From contig CAYPTW010000077.1 of the NCBI GenBank assembly GCA_964413755.1, forward strand, positions 1-11,098: a DNA stretch of 11,098 nucleotides, written 5' to 3'. A program made the translations under genes and the position numbers. This DNA comes from XN24 sp964413755. Its GTDB lineage: Bacteria; Pseudomonadota; Gammaproteobacteria; Steroidobacterales; XN24. This document shows, piece by piece, positions 5,451 through 11,098 of the stretch; position 1 is the first letter of the stretch, and each line of letters begins with the position of its first letter. The notes under the pieces were generated by a model. The model had not been told where the DNA came from, did no database searches, and saw only the letters and a list, made by a program, of their open reading frames with translations.

Positions 5451-7277
5451 ATGAAGCTGCGCAACATCGCGATCATTGCCCACGTCGACCACGGCAAAAC
5501 CACCCTGGTCGACAAGCTGCTGAAGCAGTCCCAGACCCTCGCGGACCGCGAGGAGCTGCAGGAGCGGGCGATGGACTCGAACCCGCAGGAGCGGGAGCGG
5601 GGCATCACCATCCTCGCCAAGAACACGGCGATCCGCTGGAACGACTACCGCATCAACATCGTCGACACGCCCGGCCACGCCGACTTCGGCGGCGAGGTGG
5701 AGCGCGTGCTGTCCATGGTCGACTCGGTGCTGCTGCTCGTCGACGCGGTGGACGGCCCCATGCCGCAGACGCGCTTCGTCACGCGCAAGGCCTTCGACCA
5801 CGGCCTGAAGCCGATCGTGGTGATCAACAAGGTGGACCGCGACGGCGCCCAGCCGCACCGCGCCGTGGAGCTCACTTTCGACCTCATGGATAGTCTCGGC
5901 GCCAGCGACGAACAGCTTGATTTTCCTATTGTTTACGCCTCGGCTTTGCTCGGCCGCGCGGGCTTCGACCCGGAGCACCTGGCCGACGACATGCAGCCGC
6001 TGTTCGAGACCATCGTCAGCCGCTGCCCGCCGCCGGACGTGGACCCGGAAGGGCCGCTGCAGCTGCAGCTCAGCGCCCTGGACTACTCCAGCTACGTCGG
6101 CGCCATCGGCATCGGCCGCATCAAGCGCGGCCGCCTCAAGCGCAACATGCCCGTGACGGTGGTCGCCGCCGACGGCACGAAGCGCAGCGAAAAGGTCATG
6201 CAGGTGTACTCCTTCCTCGGCCTGAAGCGTGTCGAGGTGCCTGAGGCCGAGGCGGGCGACATCGTCGCCTTCGCCGGCATGGAGCACCCGCTCATCTCCG
6301 ACACCCTGTGCGACCCGGCGAGGCCGGAGGCGCTGCCGCCGCTCACGGTCGACGAGCCGACCATCCAGATGAGCTTCGAGACCAACGACTCGCCCTTCGC
6401 CGGGCGCGAAGGCAAGTTCGTCACCAGCCGCCAGCTGCGCGAGCGCCTCATGCGCGAGGCCGTGCACAACGTGGCCCTCAGGATCGAGGACACCGAGGAC
6501 GCGGAGCGCTTCCTGGTCTCCGGGCGCGGCGAGCTGCATCTCTCGGTGCTGCTCGAGACCATCCGCCGCGAGGGCTACGAGCTGGCCGTCTCCCGCCCGC
6601 ACGTCATCACGCGCGAGAACGAGGAGGGCGTGACCGAAGAACCGTGGGAGCACGTCGCCATCGACGTGGAGACGCGCCACCAGGGCGCCACCATGGAGCA
6701 GCTCGGCGAGCGCGGCGGCGAGCTGCTGGACATGCGCCCGGACGGGGCGGGGCGCGTGCGCCTCGACTACCGCGTCCCCAGCCGCGGCCTGATCGGCTTC
6801 CAGTCGGAGTTCCGCAGCATGACCTCCGGCACCGGCCTGCTGCACCACGTCTTCGACCGCTACGCGCCGGTGAAGTCGGGCCCGCTGGCGCAGCGTCCCA
6901 ACGGCGTGCTGATCTCCAACGGCACCGGCAAGGCGCTGGCCTATGCACTGTTCAACCTGCAGGAGCGCGGCCGCCTGTTCACGGCGCCGGGCGACGAGGT
7001 CTACGAGGGCCAGGTGGTGGGCATCCACAGCCGCGACAACGACCTCACGGTGAACCCGCTGAAGGCCAAGCAGCTGACCAACATCCGCGCCGCGGGCAAG
7101 GACGAGAACCTCAACCTGAGCCCGGCCATCCGCCTCACCCTGGAGCAGGCGATGGAGTTCATCGACGACGATGAACTGGTCGAGATCACCCCCGCGGAGA
7201 TCCGTGTGCGCAAGCGCTTCCTCAAGGAACACGAGCGCAAGCGGACGCAGAGGTCCGGTCCCACCGTTAAAGCGTGA
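5451..7277 (+). CDS. typA: Translational GTPase TypA/BipA
   Basis: The 608-aa EF-G-like GTPase acts on the ribosome in 50S assembly and in growth at low temperature or under stress; in several bacteria it affects virulence and surface traits. The G motifs are all visible: G1 AHVDHGKT (10-17), G2 ERGITI (49-54), G3 DTPGH (72-76), G4 NKVD (126-129), G5 SAL (164-166). The residue after SAL, usually Asn in TypA, is Leu here. Domain II (GPLQLQLSALDYSSYVG, then GRIKRG) follows at about 200-290, domain III at about 300-390 (SGRGELHLSVL) and the TypA-specific C-terminal region after about 395 (SRGLIGFQSEFRS, NGTGKALAYALF, VVGIHSRDNDL). Length is normal. The ATG at 5451 is the only in-frame start after a stop at 5427, and it gives the usual KLRNIAIIAH beginning. 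There is no clear Shine-Dalgarno; an A/T-rich stretch (5408-5430) lies upstream instead. It stands alone, after a terminator. Confidence 0.97.
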   Translation: MKLRNIAIIAHVDHGKTTLVDKLLKQSQTLADREELQERAMDSNPQERERGITILAKNTAIRWNDYRINIVDTPGHADFGGEVERVLSMVDSVLLLVDAVDGPMPQTRFVTRKAFDHGLKPIVVINKVDRDGAQPHRAVELTFDLMDSLGASDEQLDFPIVYASALLGRAGFDPEHLADDMQPLFETIVSRCPPPDVDPEGPLQLQLSALDYSSYVGAIGIGRIKRGRLKRNMPVTVVAADGTKRSEKVMQVYSFLGLKRVEVPEAEAGDIVAFAGMEHPLISDTLCDPARPEALPPLTVDEPTIQMSFETNDSPFAGREGKFVTSRQLRERLMREAVHNVALRIEDTEDAERFLVSGRGELHLSVLLETIRREGYELAVSRPHVITRENEEGVTEEPWEHVAIDVETRHQGATMEQLGERGGELLDMRPDGAGRVRLDYRVPSRGLIGFQSEFRSMTSGTGLLHHVFDRYAPVKSGPLAQRPNGVLISNGTGKALAYALFNLQERGRLFTAPGDEVYEGQVVGIHSRDNDLTVNPLKAKQLTNIRAAGKDENLNLSPAIRLTLEQAMEFIDDDELVEITPAEIRVRKRFLKEHERKRTQRSGPTVKA

Positions 7278-7292
7278 GCTTAATCACGCTTT
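7269..7292 (+). terminator. Stem-loop overlapping the typA stop codon
   Basis: AAAGCGTGA (7269-7277) and TCACGCTTT (7284-7292) pair perfectly around the loop GCTTAA. The TGA stop codon lies inside the first arm. Only three T end the stem and GC follows, so it is at best a weak terminator. It may partly separate typA from the gene that follows 86 nt later, or protect the 3' end. Confidence 0.4.
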
Positions 7293-7363
7293 GCAGGCGC
7301 CTGATATACCTATAGTTCGGTCCACGAGCGGCATTATGTTCAGCCGCGCGAAACAGGGACCGC

Positions 7364-10300
7364 ATGCACCCGATACTGCAACAGCAGCTCCGCGCAGCCC
7401 TCGCCCAGGGGGGGGCTGAGAAGTCGCGCCTGGAGGCGCTGGTGCAGTCCGTGCACCAGCAATACCGGCGTTACGAGCAGGAGCTCATGGCGCTGGAGCA
7501 ACGCGTGGCCGAGGCCGAGAAGCGGTCCGGCGCCAAGCTGGACGTGGACGGCGACGGCAGCCTGCAGATCCTGCTGGACAACATCAAGGACGGCATCATC
7601 TCGGTCGACGCGCTCGGCCGCATCCGCTCCATGAACGTCACCGCCGAGCGCATGTTCGGCCGCCAGGCGCACGAGCTGGTCGGCCAGAGCCTCGGCCTGA
7701 TCGTCGAGATCCCCGGCGCGCGCCGCGAAGGCGACTACCTGAAGGAACTGTCGCGGGTACGCGAGAACACCCAGCTCGACCTCTCGCCGACCGCCGGCCA
7801 GGGGCGGCGCGCCGACGGGCGCACCTTCCCGCTCGACGTGGTGGCCAGCGCCACCGAGGTCGAGGGCCGCAAGATCTACGTCCTCGCCGTGCGCGACAAC
7901 AGCGAGCGCATGGAGGCCGAGCGCGCGTTGCGCGAGAGCGAGGCGCGCTATCGCTCGCTGGTGGAGACGGCGCCGGAAGCCATCGTGGTGCTCGATCCGT
8001 CCAACGGCGAGTTCGTCGACGCCAACGACCAGGCGCTGGAGCTGTTCAAGGCCAGCCGCGCGCGCCTCTTGGGCAAGTCGCCGGCGGACTTCAGCCCGCC
8101 CGAACAGGCGGACGGTCGTCCGTCCGTGGACGCGGCCAAGGCCGTGGTCGAAGATGCACTGAACGGTCGTGGCGACTGTTTCGAGTGGTTGCACCGCGAC
8201 ACCAAGGGCGAGGTGATTCCCTGCGAAGTGCGCCTGGTGCCGGTCAAGTTCGACGACAAGGTGATGGTGCGCGGCTCCATCATGGACATCCGCGAGCGCA
8301 AGCGCGGCGAAATGCAGGCTTCGGGCGAGCGCAGCCTGCTGGAGCGCATCGCCGGCAACGCGCCGCTGGAAGAGATTCTCACCACCGGCGCCGAGACCAT
8401 CATGGCCATCGTGCCCGACGTGAACCCCGCCTTTTACGTGCTCGAGGAGAGCGCCGAGGTGCTGGAGCTGAAGGCCGGTCCCGGCCTGCCCGAGCCCTTC
8501 AAGAAGGCAGTGGGCTCCATCCGCTTCTCCGACCTGGAGCACCAGTCGAGTTCGTCGCGTTCGCTCGACGAGACCATCTGCATGGCCGACATCGGCACCG
8601 CGACGGTGTGGGCCGACCACCGCTCCGTGGCCGCGCGCCACGGTTACCACGGCTGCTGGTCGGCGCCCATCCGCGACGCCGACGGCCGCGTGCTGGGCGC
8701 CTTTGCGCTGTACCTGAAGAACAGCCGCACCTCGGTGATGCATTACCTCGACCTGCTCGACCGCATGATCCAGCTGGCCGGCATCGCCATCGCCCGCAAG
8801 CACGACGAGCGCGCCCTGCGCGCCAGCGAGCGGCGCTACCGCGGCCTGTTCGAGAAGGTGCTCGACGGCGTCTACCAGGTGTCGATGGACGGGCGCTTCA
8901 TCGCCTGCAACCCGAGCCTGGTGCAGATGCTGGGTTACGAGTCCGAGGCCGAGCTGATGGCAATGCCCAGCACCGCCGCGCTGTACGCCGATCCCGAAGA
9001 GCGCGCCGTGTTCCAGGAGGCGCTCAGCCGCGAGGGCAACCTGCGCAACGCCGAGCTGCGGCTGCGGCGCAAGGACGGGCGCGAAATCGTGGTGCTGGAG
9101 AACGCCCGCACCATCTACGACGAGCACGGCAAGCCCATCGGTCACGAGGGCACGCTGTCCGACATCAGCGAGCGCAAGCGCGCCGAGCTGGAAGTGCAGG
9201 CCGAGAAGGAGCGCGCCCAGGTCACGCTGAACTCCATCGCCGACGGCGTCATCACCACCGACAACGAGGGCGTGATCGACTATCTCAACCCGGTGGCCGA
9301 GGCGCTCACGGGCTGGAAGCTGGAGGACGCGCGCGGCCAGCCGGTGTGCAACATCATCATGCTGCGCCACGAGACCAAGGGCCATTCGCTGGACAACCCG
9401 GCCGAGGTCGCGCTGCGCGACGGCAAGGTCACGGAAGTGGGCCAGCACTCGGTGCTGATCTCCCGCACCGGGCGCGAGATACCGATCCAGGATTCAGCGG
9501 CGCCGATCCTCGACACGGCGGGGGAGATCACCGGCGCGGTGCTGGTCATCCACGACGTGAGCAAGGAGCGGCAGCTGCGCCGCCAGCTGGCGCACCACGC
9601 GGCGCACGATTCACTCACCGGGCTGATCAACCGGCGCGAGTTCGAGCTGCGGCTGGAGAACGCGGTGGTGGCCGCCAAGACCGGCGTCGAGCACGTGCTG
9701 CTGTACATCGATCTCGACCAGTTCAAGGTGGTCAACGACACCTGCGGCCATACCGCCGGCGACCACCTGCTGAAACAGATCACCTCCCTCATTCGCGGCT
9801 TCGTGCGCACCTCGGACACCGTGGCGCGCCTCGGCGGCGACGAGTTCGGCGTGCTGCTGGAGCAGTGCTCAATGGAGCGGGCCATCGAGATCGCCGACGA
9901 CATGCGCGCCGCCATCCGCAGCTACCGCTTCGTCGCCAAGGAAGCTTCTTTCGAGATCGGCGCGTCCATCGGGCTGGTGGCCATCGACCCCGAGACCGAC
10001 AGCATCGAGAGCCTGCTCTCCGCCGCCGACGTGGCGTGTTACTCGGCCAAGGACCTGGGCCGCAACCGGGTGCACGTCTACCAGCAGGGCGCGGCGCCGG
10101 AGCGCCACGCCGAGATGCAGTGGGTGTCGCGCGTCACGCGCGCCATCGACGACGACCGCCTGGAGCTGTATTTCCAGCCCATCGTGCCGATCGGCGACAA
10201 CCCGGACCGGCGCGGCCACTACGAGCTGCTGGTGCGCATGCGCGACGAGAACGGGCGCATGGTGCCGCCGAACGCCTTCATCCCGGCCGCCGAGCGTTAC

Positions 10301-10912
10301 AACATGATGCCCATGGTGGACCGCTGGGTGGTGCGCCAGGCGCTGGAGACGCTGGCCTTCCGCGCCGACCCGGACAGCGACGAAGAGGGCTACCTGCTGG
10401 CGATCAACCTCTCGGGCACCTCGCTGAACGACGACAAGTTCCTCGAGTTCCTCATCGAGGCCTTCGACGAGTACCAGCCGGCGCCGCGCACCATCTGCTT
10501 CGAGATCACGGAGACGGCCGCCATCCAGCGCCTGGAGCGCGCGGCGCACTTCATGAACGAGCTCAAGTCGCGCGGCTGCGAGTTCTCGCTGGACGATTTC
10601 GGCAACGGGCTGTCGTCTTTCAGCTACCTGCAGAACCTGCCCGTGGACTACATCAAGATCGACGGCAACTTCGTGCGCAACATCGTCTCCAACCACGTGC
10701 ACCAGTGCATGGTCGACGCCATGCACCGCGTCGGCAAGGCCATGGGCATCCGCATGATCGCCGAGCACGTCGAGTCGCGGCAGTCGCTGGAAGTGCTGGA
10801 GAAGATCGGCGTCGAGTTCGTGCAGGGCTACCACATCGCGGCGCCCGCCTCGGTGGAGCGTTTCCCGCGCCTGGCCGCGCGCAACGGCCGCCCCCGCCTC
10901 AAGCTCGCCTGA
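7364..10912 (+). CDS. PAS/PAS/GAF/PAS/PAS GGDEF-EAL c-di-GMP enzyme
   Basis: This 1182-aa protein has no signal peptide or membrane helix and should be cytosolic. Order: a helical, coiled-coil-like start (about 15-55), PAS1 (66-180), PAS2 (190-312), GAF (325-480, with CWSAPI and DGRVLGAFALY), PAS3 (485-605), PAS4 (615-735), GGDEF (740-905), EAL (915-1170). The cyclase domain looks active: D783/D785 in YIDLDQFK, N791, H796, GGDEF at 824-828, plus an inhibitory I-site R815-x-x-D818 five residues before GGDEF. The phosphodiesterase domain keeps Q938, E954 (motif ELL in place of EAL), N1015, E1047/E1050, DDFG 1077-1080, K1098, E1134 and Q1154. So both making c-di-GMP from GTP and opening it to pGpG are plausible, set by the four PAS and one GAF sensors, whose ligands are not readable. 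The ATG at 7364 has AGGGA 5 nt upstream. It may feed the two c-di-GMP riboswitches about 4 kb away. Confidence 0.95.
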   Translation: MHPILQQQLRAALAQGGAEKSRLEALVQSVHQQYRRYEQELMALEQRVAEAEKRSGAKLDVDGDGSLQILLDNIKDGIISVDALGRIRSMNVTAERMFGRQAHELVGQSLGLIVEIPGARREGDYLKELSRVRENTQLDLSPTAGQGRRADGRTFPLDVVASATEVEGRKIYVLAVRDNSERMEAERALRESEARYRSLVETAPEAIVVLDPSNGEFVDANDQALELFKASRARLLGKSPADFSPPEQADGRPSVDAAKAVVEDALNGRGDCFEWLHRDTKGEVIPCEVRLVPVKFDDKVMVRGSIMDIRERKRGEMQASGERSLLERIAGNAPLEEILTTGAETIMAIVPDVNPAFYVLEESAEVLELKAGPGLPEPFKKAVGSIRFSDLEHQSSSSRSLDETICMADIGTATVWADHRSVAARHGYHGCWSAPIRDADGRVLGAFALYLKNSRTSVMHYLDLLDRMIQLAGIAIARKHDERALRASERRYRGLFEKVLDGVYQVSMDGRFIACNPSLVQMLGYESEAELMAMPSTAALYADPEERAVFQEALSREGNLRNAELRLRRKDGREIVVLENARTIYDEHGKPIGHEGTLSDISERKRAELEVQAEKERAQVTLNSIADGVITTDNEGVIDYLNPVAEALTGWKLEDARGQPVCNIIMLRHETKGHSLDNPAEVALRDGKVTEVGQHSVLISRTGREIPIQDSAAPILDTAGEITGAVLVIHDVSKERQLRRQLAHHAAHDSLTGLINRREFELRLENAVVAAKTGVEHVLLYIDLDQFKVVNDTCGHTAGDHLLKQITSLIRGFVRTSDTVARLGGDEFGVLLEQCSMERAIEIADDMRAAIRSYRFVAKEASFEIGASIGLVAIDPETDSIESLLSAADVACYSAKDLGRNRVHVYQQGAAPERHAEMQWVSRVTRAIDDDRLELYFQPIVPIGDNPDRRGHYELLVRMRDENGRMVPPNAFIPAAERYNMMPMVDRWVVRQALETLAFRADPDSDEEGYLLAINLSGTSLNDDKFLEFLIEAFDEYQPAPRTICFEITETAAIQRLERAAHFMNELKSRGCEFSLDDFGNGLSSFSYLQNLPVDYIKIDGNFVRNIVSNHVHQCMVDAMHRVGKAMGIRMIAEHVESRQSLEVLEKIGVEFVQGYHIAAPASVERFPRLAARNGRPRLKLA

Positions 10913-10988
10913 CGATTATTTCGCCGTCGGCTGCCTCCCGTCGGAGGGACTGTCCCCAGCCGCCCCGTCTTTTGGTTAAACTCAGTCC
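10913..10988 (+). other. Short gap after the GGDEF-EAL gene
   Basis: The only structure seen is a five-pair hairpin CCTCC-CGTC-GGAGG at 10934-10947 without a following T tract, so no terminator can be claimed. TTTTGGTTAAACT at about 10969-10981 is mildly A/T-rich and could belong to a promoter for a downstream gene. Confidence 0.3.
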
Positions 10989-11098
10989 ATGAGCAGGATT
11001 GCGGGCAGCATGCCCGGCGCCCAGGGACAGGATGCAGCGCATACCGGCCCGGCGGCCGGCCATCACACGCCGTTGATCGGTCCCGGGGAGCCGGGCCC
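10989..11098 (+). CDS. Possible start of a further gene, cut by the window end
   Basis: A frame opens at ATG 10989 (MSRIAGSMPGAQ...) and remains open to the last base, 36 full codons. It has no convincing ribosome binding site. The sequence is rich in Gly, Ala, Pro and His, with no recognisable domain. An open frame this short is common by chance at this base composition, so its reality depends on the sequence beyond the window. Confidence 0.2.
   Translation, partial: MSRIAGSMPGAQGQDAAHTGPAAGHHTPLIGPGEPG

Overview
The window is about two thirds G+C and looks like part of a chromosome from an environmental gammaproteobacterium. The evidence is TypA with a close gammaproteobacterial-style sequence, a PEP-CTERM exported protein, sigma-54 style promoters and c-di-GMP-I riboswitches. 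A lineage near Xanthomonadales, Nevskiales or Chromatiales is a guess from style, not from a search. No mobile element, CRISPR array, tRNA or rRNA was seen.

Left half, all on the minus strand and read from high to low coordinates. galE (3902-4888) makes UDP-galactose for surface polysaccharide and ends at its own terminator (3829-3851). An untranslated region of about 630 bp follows (3202-3828). It holds a GTGA-N6-TCAC palindrome, a first c-di-GMP-I (GEMM-I) aptamer, a spacer with a shortened inverted copy of that aptamer, a second c-di-GMP-I aptamer, and then the start of a 736-aa outer-membrane-type lipoprotein (991-3201). The lipoprotein has a long Pro-Glu-Asp linker, two Ig-like domains and an FN3 domain. 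After its strong terminator (910-940) comes a second GTGA-N6-TCAC site, a near-consensus sigma-54 promoter and a 214-aa PEP-CTERM protein (95-739), closed by a terminator at the window edge.

Right half, plus strand. typA (5451-7277) encodes the ribosome-associated GTPase BipA. It is followed by a 1182-aa cytosolic PAS-PAS-GAF-PAS-PAS-GGDEF-EAL protein (7364-10912) with the motifs for both making and degrading c-di-GMP. A possible new reading frame begins at 10989 and runs off the window.

The 4889-5450 gap between galE and typA has no convincing protein gene. It does contain two terminators facing opposite ways, and a sigma-54-like promoter about 110 nt in front of the minus-strand one. These suggest a small RNA or leader on each strand.

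Taken together the window reads as a biofilm or matrix neighbourhood. A c-di-GMP enzyme lies a few kilobases from a surface lipoprotein whose mRNA leader carries two c-di-GMP sensors, beside a sortable PEP-CTERM protein and a sugar-nucleotide epimerase. Gene calls and riboswitch identities are well supported by motifs. The links between them (shared CRP/Clp-type operator, sRNAs, anti-aptamer pairing) are inference from sequence patterns.
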